Source of the DNA: Macrotrachela quadricornifera
Taxonomy: Eukaryota > Rotifera > Eurotatoria > Philodinida > Philodinidae
Direction: 5' to 3'
Length of the DNA stretch: 64,000 bases
Assembly (NCBI GenBank): GCA_022393335.1
Contig: JAJEKB010025181.1
Location: 1 to 64,000 of the forward strand
Each line of letters begins with the position of its first letter. Within the stretch, counting starts at the first letter, position 1. A model generated the notes under the pieces. The model had not been told where the DNA came from, searched no databases, and saw nothing but the letters and a program-made list of their open reading frames with translations. Shown here piece by piece: positions 47,226 to 60,248 of this stretch. Position numbers and translations under genes: made by a program.

Positions 47226-49965
47226 AAAACTAAAAGTATATCAAAAGTAAATAAGAAGCGCGCAATTTACTTGTTATCCAGAATGTCGAACTAAGGTATT
47301 ACTATAGATGAGTACCAAAGAGAAGACAGATCAAGGTTTCAGCACACACAAACTCATCATATAATATCCTTCTCTTTTTATAATTCATTGCCAAAGATCG
47401 TCTATCAGCCGCGTCGACAACGTCTATCTAACTAATAGTAGTCTCACGAGAGATACCGATACAAGATCGATCGACGTCTCCTGTGCTATTGCTTATCGAG
47501 GAATAATAACTTATTCGACTTTCTAGAATATCGTCTTTCTTTTTCTTCTTTTAACAATGTTCTAGTGATATATGGTCCGAATAAACAGCCAGCCACAAAT
47601 ATGATTATGCAAGTTATTGTGTGGATGTATATATAGGAATTGTCCGTTCTTTATGATGATAAGCAAATAATTCAACAACAAAACCTATAGAAAGAACTGC
47701 AAAGAAGATGACTCTTTTGTCGATATATGTATGTGTCTGTCTGATCGTCATTCTATAATATCTTTTGAAGAAAAGAAAAAGAAAAGAGAGAGAGAGAGAA
47801 AGAAAGAAAGAGAAGAGTAGTACATGAACTTATCTCACTTGCTTCAGCTAACTAATATAACGTCTTAAGATAGGACGCGCGTGTGGTATGTCAATCACAA
47901 TATGTCTGGCTATTCTTATATAAGTCATAATATATGAGTGAACGTGATCTATGTAAGAGAGAAATAGATCATCGTTTGAATACGATGTGCATGCTTAGGT
48001 GGCAAACATACTGAAATGATCAATAATCATCGCGTAAACGGAATATATATATATAAAAGAAGAAATGATGATGTAAGAAAGCAAAGAGAATATGCATAAT
48101 AGAACCGATAGCAAACAACAACAACATCAGCTCTAGAAGAATATACGAATAAACATATGATAAATAATACATGTTCAGTAAGCATTTACTTGTATATACA
48201 ACTAACCTCATTTGACGTTAGCTGCCAGCAATTGTAATGTGGTAATCAGTCTACAATTGCTGATATCCAATGAAGAGTTTGTTTTAATATTTTTTTTTGC
48301 TTGTAGTTTCTTTTGTCTATTAATATTTAGAAGGCTTTTATTACTGAAAGAAAACAGGTGTGATTCACATATTGTATAAATAAAGATTCAAGGGTATCAT
48401 ATCAATGTCAATTTCTATATCGATTACAACATTACCACAACAAATTAAAGAATTGTGAAAGATAGTTTGTCATCATCATAGTCATATGGCAATAGCAACA
48501 AAATCTGTCAATAGTTTGTCCTAGATAGACATAGACTTTAATAAATCATTTTTTTGAATTCATACATAATTCTATGAAAATAATATTAAGTATTAAATAT
48601 TCTGCAAATTTTATGAATAAAACATATTGTTATAATCAATTTTTTAATACATAAGCTTTATATATTGAAAAAAACATTGTTTCTTTTGGTTCAAATTTCA
48701 ATAATGAAATTGTTTGAAATAAATTCACGTTCGTATTTATTTATCTATTGCACAGACATACGATGTCATAAACATAGCTTTAATTTAGATGTTGAGAACG
48801 TCTTTTCTTTCAACAGATTACTTGCTCAACGTATCCATCAACATATGAGCCTTCCTTTTTTTTTTTCTTTTCGTCTCAGACACGCTTAATACATGATAAC
48901 GTGGAGAAGACCTTTTATACAAATAAATATATTAAAAAATTTTTATTTTTTGCATTTAATTATCAATTTGATGTCAAATATTTTTTTTAACTTATTAATT
49001 TTATATAGAATGTACAGTTTAATCTAATTATTTTTGATAGTTTTGTGAAAGTTGCTGTATTTATGCAGTATCGGAGATTTTTTTTTCTTTGTTTTGATAT
49101 AGTTGGATAGAACATCAATTACCCTATGGAATTGTATAATTGTTATTTTATATATTGTCTGAAGGTTTAATAAAATCCCAAAAGTGCTGAAATGCAACTT
49201 GTGCATATTCATGTTTAAGACGATTAGATGTTCAAAAGACCAACATTTCTCAGAAAAAAGTCGAAAACTATATAAGCGAAAAAGTTTTTGAAAAATTCAT
49301 TACGTTTGTCCTAGGAATATAGAATAAATCTATCGAAAAGTGTGTAGTTCAATATAGAAACAATCAACTTACTATTCTATATAAAAATAATGAGTTTTAA
49401 CATTGCAATAAATATTGCTACATGGAAAAATAATATTTTGGCTACATTTTGAGATTTATTAATTTTTTAGATAAAATGTTCAATAAATGAAATAAAAATC
49501 ATATATAATTCCGTTGACTAATTGATACCCTATCCAATTATATCAAAATAAAAATTTTTTGATATTATGCATAAATATAGCAAACTTTACAAAACTATTA
49601 AAAATAACTGAATCAAACTGTATTTTATCGTTTATTAAATTGAATATTGATAATAGAAACTTAATAGATATTTTTTAATAGTTTATATCATTGTACAGCT
49701 TAGATATATGCATTATTTCAAATGATTTTTCAAAAATAATAATAAAATTTAAAAATAGAAAAAATTGTAATAAAGATTTGATTTTATTTTCAAATCATAA
49801 TATACAAAAATATAACTATTATCTATAGAAAGTATAAATACATGATTTTCATGTTTTTCTTGAATAATACATAAAGAACTATAATTGATTTTGTTTCCAT
49901 ATCATATAATCATGTTAAATGATTGGATAATATATATATTATATATAAAGTAATAATTATTTTAG
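47226..49965. other. 2.7-kb intergenic region with hairpin and microsatellite
   Basis: No gene supported between the Ser/Asn-rich gene start and the LURP-one-related gene stop. The part next to the gene start (47226-48210) is less AT-rich than its surroundings and has a GA microsatellite, so it may be the promoter and 5' UTR. A perfect 11-bp hairpin (CAGCAATTGTA / TACAATTGCTG) occupies 48226-48262 with a 15-nt loop. Confidence 0.5.
47784..47813. repeat. (GA)n/(GAAA)n purine tract
   Basis: A run of GA dinucleotides passing into GAAA units, about 560 bp upstream of the Ser/Asn-rich gene's start codon. Confidence 0.85.
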
Positions 49966-50532
49966 TCACACATTGGATTCATTTACATGATGTATTCTAA
50001 TAGGATTACCTGGTAAACGTTGAGTACAAGAAAAAACAATTATTATTGCTAATATAAGAGCATGATCTTCTTCTGTACTATCTATAATATCTACCCAATA
50101 TAGAATTTTTGTAGGTGAAGCATCTCTTGTTATAATTGCTACTGTATTATTATTTTTTATTAAAATAAATTCATTAGAAGATGTACTATTATTTTTTTGT
50201 AATATATAATCACCATTATTAGAATTAATTTCTAATTTATGTTCCCATAATGGTCCAGTTCGTTTTATTAATGCTATTTGATATTCAGTACCATCAGAAC
50301 GAATAGAATATATTTTATATGTAAGATGAATATGTAAATTATCTTGACGAATTTTAATTAATATATTATCATTAGCATCAAATACTAAAATTTTATCACC
50401 AATAGTAAAAAATATTGAATTACATTTATAATGAATAATACCAGAACCATCTGTAATAATAAATTTATTATCTAATGATAAATGTTTTTCTCGAATTAAA
50501 TAACGTGTTGGTTGCAATTGAGATGGTATCAT
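49966..50532 (-). CDS. LURP-one-related (tubby C-terminal-like) protein
   Basis: Single-exon frame of 188 codons plus stop. The whole length fits the LOR/tubby-C-like fold, a 12-strand barrel around a central helix. YLIREKHLSLDNKFIITDGS opens the first strands. The phrases FTIGDKILVFDANDNILIKI and LTYKIYSIRSDGTEYQIALI follow in order, and the hydrophobic helix LILAIIIVFSCTQRL lies near the C-terminus, as in LOR proteins. This fold is related to phospholipid scramblases and tubby. Biological role is unclear in animals. No membrane protein features apart from the C-terminal buried helix. It is intronless, unlike nearly all its neighbours. The next gene starts 1.1 kb away. Confidence 0.8.
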   Translation of the reverse strand: MIPSQLQPTRYLIREKHLSLDNKFIITDGSGIIHYKCNSIFFTIGDKILVFDANDNILIKIRQDNLHIHLTYKIYSIRSDGTEYQIALIKRTGPLWEHKLEINSNNGDYILQKNNSTSSNEFILIKNNNTVAIITRDASPTKILYWVDIIDSTEEDHALILAIIIVFSCTQRLPGNPIRIHHVNESNV

Positions 50533-51617
50533 TATTTTAAAATAATTCTATTTTATAAGATAAATTAATAATTATTTACATTGTTTCATATAAAATAAAA
50601 CGACGAAATAGCTCTTATCATGGGTAAATACATGTAAAGAACTGAACCGTAACAATGACATAATAATCAAAGCACAGAACAAGGACAAAAATGACAGATT
50701 GATAATAAAAATATGAAGGTTATTATATTTTGCAACAACATGTATTGATGAAGAAATATAATCAAAAACTTTATAGAAGCTATTTTTTATGAATTTTGAA
50801 TAAAATTCTATTCTGCAATAGTTTTTATCAGTTTGATGATCAATAAAACAAAACTTTGATATTTCTTTTTTTTTTTTTTGATTATCATTAAGTAAATAAC
50901 ATTTTTTTTTTCGTATAGTAATGAACATGTTCAAATAAAGAAAAGAGAAAACAGAAAGATGTTGATCAAAACTCGGGAAGACTTCATTATGTTTGTAATA
51001 TGCTTTGAAAAAAGAGCAAAGAAAAAGAAAAAACATAAACGATAACAACCTGATTCAATAAAAAAAAAAAAGAAAAAAACAATATAGGAAAGAAAAGCAC
51101 GCAAGTATAAACTACAATATACACTTTTCATGTTTGTATTTTCTGCTGCTTATCCTTTGCCCATCATTTTGAGCAAATATACTCATACATAAACAAAAAA
51201 AAACACAACAATAGTAGAAAAAGAAAAAGAAAGAAAGAAAGAAAGTTTCATCTTAAGCAATCAGCACCCAGTACAAACACAAGAAATAAATCCAACATAT
51301 GGAATGTACAAAAAAAAAAAATTTTTTTGATTTCTTTTCTTTTTTTAGACAGTGTTTCTTATCACATAGTGCATATTGATGTGGTGGAAAAAACAAACAA
51401 AACAAACAAACAAACAATATGGAATAATAATGCGCACACACTGATCTACTTCTACTGATCTAACAATAGATTTTTATACAAAAAAAAAAAGAAAAAGAAA
51501 AAAAAACGAAAGAAAAAAATGATGTTTAAAATGTGTATAGAATGGCATAAATTCGACTGTTCCAAAAGAATAGCAAAGGGAACAAAAAAAAAGAAAAAAA
51601 TAAGGACAACTGTTCGA
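50533..51617. other. intergenic region, purine-rich
   Basis: About 1.1 kb between the LOR gene start and the ETS gene stop, both on the minus strand. It is dominated by A-rich and GAAA tracts. It should contain the LOR promoter and the ETS 3' UTR. No further feature seen. Confidence 0.4.
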
Positions 51618-54199
51618 TTATGCAATGGACGGAGATGAAATAAATTTTTGTTTTTTACAATCTCCTATTGTTTCTTCTTCTTTATTAACAGCTAAATTAA
51701 GTGGTTGATCATTATGATGTTGTTGATAAGATAGACGAGCTGTTAATGATAATGGAACAGCTTGTTTACGTTTCGTTGATGTTGAATAAGATGATGTTGA
51801 TGATGATAAGGATTGTGATGGACTACAATGTTGTTTTTCACTGTCACTTGTACGATCACGACTACTATCATATGATTCTGGTGACGATGAATTTGATCGA
51901 TCACTTTTTGATATTGTTGGTAATAATGATACAGATTTTGTATCAAATGATGGATTATTATTATTATCATTATTATGTGTAGAAAATAATAAAGTTGACG
52001 GTGAATTTAAATTTGATGCCATTGATGTATGTGATGGTGAATAAATGGAAAATAATTGAAGTAATTGATGATGCATTTGTGATGATGGTTGATTTGTAAA
52101 ATGTGATGATGATGATGATGAATTATCATCATTTTCTAAAATAATAATATTAATAATAAAATTTTATTATATATATATATATATTGAATTTTACCTGGAT
52201 GATATTTAAGACTCGTTTCTTGTTCATCAGAATTTATTGTTGATGGATATGAAAATGCTGATTTTTTATTTGTATTTGAATAAATCATATTTGTTGTACC
52301 ACCATTACGTTTCATACTTTTACGTATTTCATCTGGTGAACGCATAAAACGATAAAGTAATCGTTTTGATTGTTCTTTTGATATAATATTATTTGAATAA
52401 TAATAACGCATACCACGTGATAATTTTTCATATGTCATTGATAAACGATTTTTTTGAAGGCCTAAATATAAAATAAAAAAAAAGATTAAATAATTTATTT
52501 TCTTATTGTCTTTTGTTTTTTTTTTTATTTGATTTAAAATAAAAAAGTATTTATATCTACCCCAAAGAGCAGCAAGTTTATCAGCTTGAATAATTCGAAA
52601 AATCATTTTTTCACGATTTTCCCAATGTATTATTGATTCATAATGTGGATCTTCAAGTAATATATATAAAAATTCCCATAGAATACGACAATCTAAAAAA
52701 AAAAATGTTTTATGTTTAAAATAATTTAAAAAGAAATATTTTACTTTTTGCACCCGGTGGTTTCATTAAAATATCACCACGAAAATCAATTCGATCATTA
52801 TAATAACGTATTTGTCTTGTATTATCACTTGAAAGATTATTTTCATTTAAATTATCATTAATTTCATTTATATTTGATTGTTGTTGCTGCTGCTGTTGTT
52901 GTTGTTGTTGTTGTTGTTTTATTCTTGATAATAATTGTGAACGTATTTTAAATGGTAATGCATCATTATTTAAATGATTTAGTTTTGATAAACATGATGA
53001 TGATGATTGAGGTGATGATGATGATGGTGAACTTGATGTTACTGGTGGTGTTGGAACTATTTCATGTTGTTCTATGTCAATATCTTCATCATCTAAACAT
53101 TCTTGTTTTATAGATGGACTGACAGCTGTTGTTATAGGTGAAGTATTTGGTGTTAATTGATTATTTGATTGTTGAATGCTAGGTGATATTGCTTCACGTT
53201 TAACACCGAGTGAATCATGCACCGGATGAACAACATCAGATTTTAAAGAATTTTTAACTAGAAAAATAAATACTTTTTATATTATTAAATAAAATATTTT
53301 ATTTACCTGATGTTATATCAGGACAATACGATGATGATGATGATGATGAAGCTGATATTTCACGATTTCGTGTTGATGATTGATGATGTGGATTATAATA
53401 ATCTGTTCGATGATTTATTAAAGATGGTTTTGTCATTGTGTCAGGACGATTAAACATATAATTAAATGCTGGATGCATACAAGCAGCAGCAGCAGCTGCA
53501 GCTGCTGAATGTGGAAGAACACCGGCATTAGGTGGATGAAATGATGAAATAGGTAGTGGTGGAGGTGGTGGTGGAATATTAAAACGACGTGTTGTTGATG
53601 GAGAATGAGGAAAACCAAAATTATTCCATAATGGATATTGAAATGCTATAAAAATAAGTAAATAAATTATCTTTTTTATTGGAAAATTAAAAAAATTTTT
53701 TTTTTACCTTGACATTGCCATGATTTAAGTATAGTTCGATGTTGTTGAAGAGCTTTATGTAATATATCACCCGAACGTGGTGAACGTTGTTTAAAACTAT
53801 CTTCATTCAATAATAATAATGCTTTACCTTTAAAGATAAAAAACAAAAGAAAAAAAAAAGATAATTTCAATTTTTTCTTATTTTTATATTAATAAAAAAA
53901 AAAAGAAATCTTACCATTCATTTCAAAATCATTTAAATTAACGTCTCCTAATGAATATTCGTCTATACAATATTCAATCCATTTTTGTACATCGTTTTTA
54001 CTCCATACATCAATAGGATTAACTATAAATTTAAATAAAATAATAATAATAAATTTTCTTTCTTTTTGTTTTTTTTTCAAAATTACATACGTAAATTTTG
54101 AGGTAAATTCATTTTAAATGTTGGTGATAAATAATTATTTGTCGGTAGATTAGTACTAGTTGTAGTAGTCATTGTAGAATTCCCGGTATGTGCTACCAT
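51618..54199 (-). CDS. ETS transcription factor of the ETV6/Yan (TEL) type
   Basis: Eight exons (54199-54091, 54022-53915, 53827-53708, 53645-53307, 53257-52745, 52692-52561, 52461-52195, 52135-51618) join to 701 codons plus stop. An N-terminal pointed (PNT/SAM) domain at about 37-112 reads WSKNDVQKWIEYCIDEYSL, then FEMNGKALLLL and FKQRSPRSGDILHKAL, which is very close to ETV6/Yan. A linker with seven Ala, a Pro run and about 14 Gln follows. The ETS domain is at 397-480 (CRILWEFLYILLEDPHYESI, then KLSRGMRYYY with both DNA-contact Arg, R456 and R459, then KRLLYRFMRSPDEI). The C-terminus is Ser-rich. The PNT domain of this subfamily polymerises and the proteins mostly repress, downstream of RTK/MAPK signalling. 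The usual Ala after SR in the recognition helix is Gly here. The ATG follows a splice acceptor (TTTTAG|C ATG), so at least one 5' UTR exon lies upstream. Confidence 0.93.
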
Positions 54200-54464
54200 G
54201 CTAAAATAAGAAGGAAACAGATAAACAAATGGACTCTGGTTTGTTCTTGTGCACACATTTATATCTAACGAAAAAAAAAAGATGCCTAAGAGAAAAAGAA
54301 GAAAAACAGAAAGGAGCAGTAACACACGGTGCAAAGCACATCATCTTATCCTTCCTTTTCTGTATATATACACAAGGAAGCATGAAAGACAGCGGCATGC
54401 AATGACGACGGTTGTGCACCTGATAATATGGTCATCACACCCTCGATAACGAACGACACGTTTT

Positions 54465-54484
54465 TCTCTCTCTCTCTCTCTCTC
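54465..54484. repeat. (CT)n microsatellite
   Basis: About ten CT units, 270 bp upstream of the ETS start codon. Confidence 0.85.
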
Positions 54485-55670
54485 TTTTCTTGCTTTCTTT
54501 TACCTATTAGTTATACTATGAAGACCAAAAAAAAAAAATAAAAAGAAAATAATTCGAAAAGAATGGCATGAGAAATTTGCCCATTAGTACTTCCGAAGAC
54601 TAGTTATACACATATCGAAGTTTCCTTCCTGCGCAACGAATAAAAAAAACGAAATATGATCAAGATACTTGTGAGAAGGACAAAAACGAACGAATAAATA
54701 AAGGAAAAAGAGTGGATGTGATCGATGAAGCATCACGAATAAATAATATACACGGAAAGAAAAAAATCGAATCATCGTATAATATGGATGCATATTTATA
54801 GACACAATAGGAAAGATTTGATCAAGGAGAAATATAAAAAAAAAAGAATAAGAATGACGTCTGTACTATGTATTTGTCAGAGATACATACCTTTATATTT
54901 TTTTTGTCTTTTTTTTATGCTGCATCTCAGTTTATTCGAATAGAAAATCGATATTTATATATCTAGTACGTAATACATGGCGTAAAATGAATGGATAAAT
55001 GCACTCTTCGCCTCCTTCTACATAGCTATTTTTATAAGAAAGTATACTTCCGTAGGGTTTATCCATACAAAGAAAGAGTGAGAGAAAAATATTATTAGAT
55101 GAGCAATGTAAAAATAGACTAATGGTAGGTGGAAAACAGTAGATATGCGGATGAAAATAATTATATTCAATAAAATGATTGTATATATTGTAATCAACGA
55201 AAGAAGAAGAAAAACAAATTCAAATTGAATATCTTTTTCAGTTAATCAGTTGATTCGTTATATTATATATATAAGATGGATGACTAGTCGAAAGAAGACC
55301 TATTTATGGGACAACCTTCTTTTGATGAGATTGAAGAATAACAATGTGAGAATAAGAATGAGAAAAGACAAGTTCAGGGAAGTGCCAGTAGGCAGACAGA
55401 CATAATGATTGATGGAAAAAGATAGGGATCTTAGTGTTTGGTCTTGATTATACTTACAGCATTCTTTTTCTGTTGTTTAAAAGAAAGAGTGAGCACTCAC
55501 AAATGACCTCCTTCCTTCGAAAGTTTATTATGGGTCAAGCGGAGAGAGAGAGAGAGAAAGAAGGAGAAAAAGAGAGATCCATTATTTTTGATTTTACTGT
55601 CTATGTTGATGTCGTCTACCTTGGAAGTTCAAGAGCAATATTCTCTCACAGCAAAGGACATATCCCGTTT

Positions 55671-55691
55671 TCTCTCTCTCTCTCTCTCTCT
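55671..55691. repeat. (TC)n microsatellite
   Basis: About ten TC units; a GA run lies 120 bp away at about 55542-55556, so the two can pair as an inverted simple repeat. Confidence 0.85.
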
Positions 55692-58600
55692 TTCTTTTAC
55701 TCTCATATATTGTTCTGTTTTTTATGCTCTTGCCGCCTCTCGGTCAGTCTGCGATGAGAAAAGAAAAGGAATTATTTCAAGTTGCTTTTTGAACATACAT
55801 ATATACACTGGCCTTGTTCTGTTCTTTTTTTCCCCTCCATCATCATCATCCATCCCGTCTACCTGTCGAGACGACGACAGACAGAGAAGAGGAAGGTCCA
55901 AAACGGCATATAAAGTAAAACAAATTTTTCGTTTTTTCTTTCTTTTCTCGCTCATACTAAATTCATTGTGTTGAACGATATCCGCACCAATGCACTCAGC
56001 ATACATATATTTCGGTCTTTATCTCGGTGACCTCAAAATGAGAACGAGCATTATAGTATGTGCAATTTTCTCAATGTGAAGTGCATGAATGGAGGTGACC
56101 GGAACAAAACATAAAAGAAAAAAATTTTCGTCTCGTCTCTCTTGAATTTCGCCTTCTGCTTCTATTTTTTTTCGTCTTATTGTTATGTCCCACTAATGGT
56201 ACCATTGTCATGTCACACGATACTGAACAATCATCATTAAGAGATTTATTATCAATATTTAGATGCAATCTTTCATTCGCAGACTGTGACCACTAGTCGA
56301 CCCAATTAGAAGATGAGCATATGTGTATATGATCAACAGGTGTTTGCGAGCAATGATGATGCTGATAAGACGGACGACAAACATCAGCCGATCGATTGCG
56401 CGCATTTACGCTAATCTCTATTTCTCCTTTTCGTTGTGTATGTGAAGAAGTGCTAATGCAAAGACTATGATCATATCAACAGTTTCTTTTTCTTTCTTGT
56501 TCTTTCGTTTACAATGCACAATCTAATGACAAAAATAGGTCATAATAACCAGCCTCTTGTTTCAATCATAATCACCATCATCATATGATCATTGACCTAG
56601 ATGGACTCTTGTCAAAAATATACCATTCATATGTTATAAGTTTTCAATTCTTCTCATATGCAAATATACAAACTACCATCACATCCTATCGTTCATATCG
56701 GAAGAAAAGAACAAAATACAGGTGAAGGAGAAATAGACGACGCCTTTCATAAAGACTGTTCAATATATACATACATATATATATGTATATATGTATAGAC
56801 GACTATTGTACTCTTCAATGAACAAAGAATAAAGAAATGAATGAATAGTAAAATAGTCATAGTCAAGTAAAATTTCCATTTTACACGCTATGAATTTGAT
56901 CGTTGTTGGTTTTGCTTCATTTGACTTATGCATCGCTTCAATTCTAATGTTCTCGTCTAGTGAATGGAAATGGGACACGACTTGAAAGAGCGAAAAAAAA
57001 AAGCGAGAAGAACAAAAAACTGTTAAGAGAAGATATGCCCTTGACGGAAGACAAGCAAGAAAAAAAAGAATTGTTAACCTGTTCGCGGAAGATAAAAAGA
57101 TAGAAGGTGAAAGTCGATTTGCTATGTAAGAAGAGTATGTGTTCTGTTTACCATCTCAAAAGATAGACAAGTTTGCTCGCATGGTCGTTTTTATGATGAA
57201 GGTGATAAGACAATAAGAATATGTGTGCGAGAACGACGCAGCAAAATAAAAGGAGAAAGGGAGAGAGAGAGCGAGAGAGCAAGCGACCGAAAAGTAAGGA
57301 AACATACTTGAGTCACACGACAACAGTCATAATGATGATGTATGTCTTGTGATACGAATTAGTTTATTTATACAACTTTTTGATAAAACTAAAATAGATA
57401 ACATCATCAGCTAATTTAACGCTCATATAGATATACTGATTAGATTGAAGGTAAAATGAAAAAAAGTGCTATTTTATAAAGATGTATTTTATACGTTATT
57501 AAAATTTATCAAAAATATAAAATAATATATTTTTTTTCACGTTTATATAATATATTTGTATAGATATTCATTCAAGACGATAATATTTTGAATATTTGCA
57601 TAAATAGAAGCCATCAATATCAAAATCATTGAATACTTTAGATATATGGATATATCATTTGAATGAGCGTCAAGTGATAAAGCTCACTTACCCCGTCACT
57701 TAGTTCGTTTGTTCGTTTGTAATATAAAATGATCACAATAATATTTATTTCCGATTTTGATGGTTTTTTTTCTTCTTTTGATCAAAAATAGAATAGTAAC
57801 ATTAATAGAGAGGTAGCAACGCACTTTCGTTCTCACACAGAACAAATATAAAGCAGCCAACCCGGAACTTTCGAAACGTCGTTGCGCATGTTCCGGAATG
57901 ACATTTTTTCTCCCCTACCTTTTTTTCTCTCTTTTTTTCGCACAACATTGCTTTCTTTTCGGGCTTTTTCGTTTCTTTTCTTTTTTAAAGATTTGTGGCG
58001 ATAGCTGCATGACAAAAAAAAAGCAATAATAACAACAACAATAACAAAAAACTGAAAACGATTACACTTCTATACTCATCCCAATTCTGACATTTTTTTT
58101 TTCGTTATTTCCATTTGGATTATAAATATACATGTTATTTTTCTCAAAGTTTAAATCGTATAATCAATTAATATCTCTTATTTAAATTACTAATAGACTC
58201 ATATTCATTTAATTTCTTTCTCTCTCTCTCCCTACATATATATATATATGTATGGAATTCATTCGTATTTCTCTTTCATCATTTTTTAACGTCAAGCATC
58301 CATGTATATATTCTCTAGATTTAGAAAAATCGTTCTTCTTTTTTTTTTTTCTTTTTTTTTCTTTTTATTTCTTTTTTCTCTATTTACTGATTTCTTTGCA
58401 AAGCACATACATACATGTAAAATGCGAGCGGGAAGTATAAGTATTGAGTGCGTTTTCGTTTCCTTTCTTTCCGTGCGTTTTCGTTATATATGAAAAAAAA
58501 GAAAGGAAAGAGAGTAAACCTTTTATCGAGGACACCATTGAAGCAAACGATGCTGACAACGATGAAAGGAAAACAATACTATTCAAAGTTATGTGGTATA

Positions 58601-59200
58601 TATGAGAACAAAAAAAAAAAAAAAAGAAAAACGAAATCCAGTTTAAACGTGCTGTGTAATTGATTTGATGTCTATGAATGCCAGAAGAAAAGAAAAAGAA
58701 GGCATAGTATTTCAAAAAAAAAATTAAAATTTCATTTTTTTCTTTTTATGTACATTGATCGTAAACAATTTTTTTTTTCTACTTGTCTTTGTCAATTAAA
58801 TTCAGTGACAAAAAAAGAAAATAAAAATGTTTTAATAGTCGACAATTGGTCTTCTTCTTCGTCTTCTTTTTCAAAACATCTTGTTACAATTCAATTTCAA
58901 ATTCAAAGACAATTCAATCTAAAATTTTCTATACATAGCTAAAGAAAAAAAAAAAGAAAAAGCAAAAGAAAGAACATCAATGAATAATTCTAATGTAATG
59001 TCCTAACCTAAAGATAAAGTGTGAATATATATATATGTATATCAAGATTCGTTAATCATTCGTTCTGTGTTTTTTTTTCTCTCTTTCGCTTACTGATATG
59101 GGTGTTTTACAAGAAGAAAAGCAAATAGTTACAAAAATATAGGATCATATGTGTAGAATATAACTATCATAAAGATTTTGAATAAGAAGAAAAATAATAT

Positions 59201-59803
59201 ATGGGTAATAAACAAGAAACATATACATTTAATACAAAAGATGTAGAGATGTTAGTAAAATTAAGTGGTAAAAGTGAAAATGATATTCGTCAATGGTATG
59301 AAGAATTTCATAAGGAAAGTAATGAAACAGATCGTATGAATAAACGACAATTTCAATTATATTATACAAAATTACGAAAAAATCCAAAATTAGAACAAAT
59401 TACAGATCATATTTTTCGAGCATTTGATACTGATCATTCTGGTAAATATTTATTATTTTATATTATAATTTATTTATTTTATTTAGGTACAATTGATTTT
59501 CGAGAATTTCTTATTACTTATATTGCAACAAGTACAGGAACAAATCGTCAAAAATTTGAATATGCATTTAAAGTATTTGATATAAATGAAAATGATCGAA
59601 TTGAAAAAAAAGAAGCAAAAAAAATTATTAATATTATTTCTCGAATTATTGGTTTATCTGAAGAAGATGCTGAAGCATATACAACAACAGTTATGCTTTC
59701 ATTTGATACAAATCAAGATAAAGTTTTAACAAAAGAAGAATTTATTACAGGTTGTTTACATGATGCAACATTAGGAAAAATTTCTAATCCATTTGCATGT
59801 TAA
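59201..59803 (+). CDS. neuronal calcium sensor (frequenin/visinin-like family)
   Basis: EF-hand calcium sensor of the NCS family. Two exons (59201-59441, 59487-59803) give 185 codons plus stop, close to the family's usual 190. The N-terminal MGNKQE has Gly2 for myristoylation. EF1 is degenerate, as usual in the family. EF2 loop DTDHSGTIDFRE (76-87) is complete. EF3 DINENDRIEKKE (112-123) and EF4 DTNQDKVLTKEE (154-165) keep the acidic ligands and final Glu but lack the usual Gly at loop position 6 (Asp and Lys). The intron is 45 nt, a multiple of three, and contains no stop, so the unspliced frame is also open and would add 15 hydrophobic residues inside the EF2 loop. I cannot assign the exact subfamily; the C-terminus NPFAC is short. 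Confidence 0.9.
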   Translation: MGNKQETYTFNTKDVEMLVKLSGKSENDIRQWYEEFHKESNETDRMNKRQFQLYYTKLRKNPKLEQITDHIFRAFDTDHSGKYLLFYIIIYLFYLGTIDFREFLITYIATSTGTNRQKFEYAFKVFDINENDRIEKKEAKKIINIISRIIGLSEEDAEAYTTTVMLSFDTNQDKVLTKEEFITGCLHDATLGKISNPFAC

Positions 59804-60000
59804 TAATAAATCAAAAACATTTAAGATCAAAATAAAAACAATGTGCTCTAAATACATTCATACTTATTAATATACTAAAATTGATAAGATTTGAATGTAT
59901 CGTTAATAATTCTTATTATTTATTACACTTATTGTATTCGATAATGTACGCAATATATTGATTTTTCTCTTAACAAACTTCTTTTAAATATTCATAACGG

Positions 60001-60033
<33 letters not shown>

Positions 60034-60248
60034 AACAGTTTTCAATTTTATACAATAACAAAAATGCTCGAAATAAATGAGCAGACACATATAAAGAACA
60101 ACTTTAAAATAGTTATAATACATGATATATACAAAAAATTGAATATACATTCATACAAACGAAAAAAAAGAGAATATGTTAGTATATATTAACGAGAAAA
60201 TTATGGCTAGTGCTGAATACAAATAACAAATCATCTTTGCTTTTTTTT
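59804..60248. other. 3' flank of calcium-sensor gene
   Basis: An AATAAA motif at 59805-59810 overlaps the region just past the stop codon. The rest is AT-rich and includes the TA microsatellite at 60001. No gene supported. Confidence 0.4.
60001..60026. repeat. (TA)n microsatellite
   Basis: Thirteen uninterrupted TA units downstream of the calcium-sensor gene. Confidence 0.95.

Larger units (their letters stand above)
54200..59200. promoter_or_regulatory. 5-kb divergent upstream region of ETS and calcium-sensor genes
   Basis: No coding gene supported. The start codon of the ETS gene (minus) and the calcium sensor (plus) face away from it. The splice acceptor directly before the ETS ATG proves that ETS 5' UTR exon(s) must lie upstream here. 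The stretch is rich in CT/GA microsatellites and less uniformly AT-rich than other intergenic DNA. For such a compact genome, 5 kb is unusually long, which suggests extended cis-regulatory DNA. That role is inference. Confidence 0.5.

Noticed and set aside
51701..51982. Plus-strand 93-codon frame in the ETS last exon
   Set aside because: Antisense shadow of the Ser/Asn-rich ETS C-terminus.
55434..56006. Overlapping frames of about 100-130 codons on both strands
   Set aside because: They are produced by CT/GA microsatellites and low-complexity DNA, overlap each other on opposite strands and have no splice or family signals.
58252..58942. Several 60-110-codon frames rich in Phe/Lys
   Set aside because: They arise from poly-T and poly-A tracts in the upstream region of the calcium-sensor gene and have no protein-like composition.
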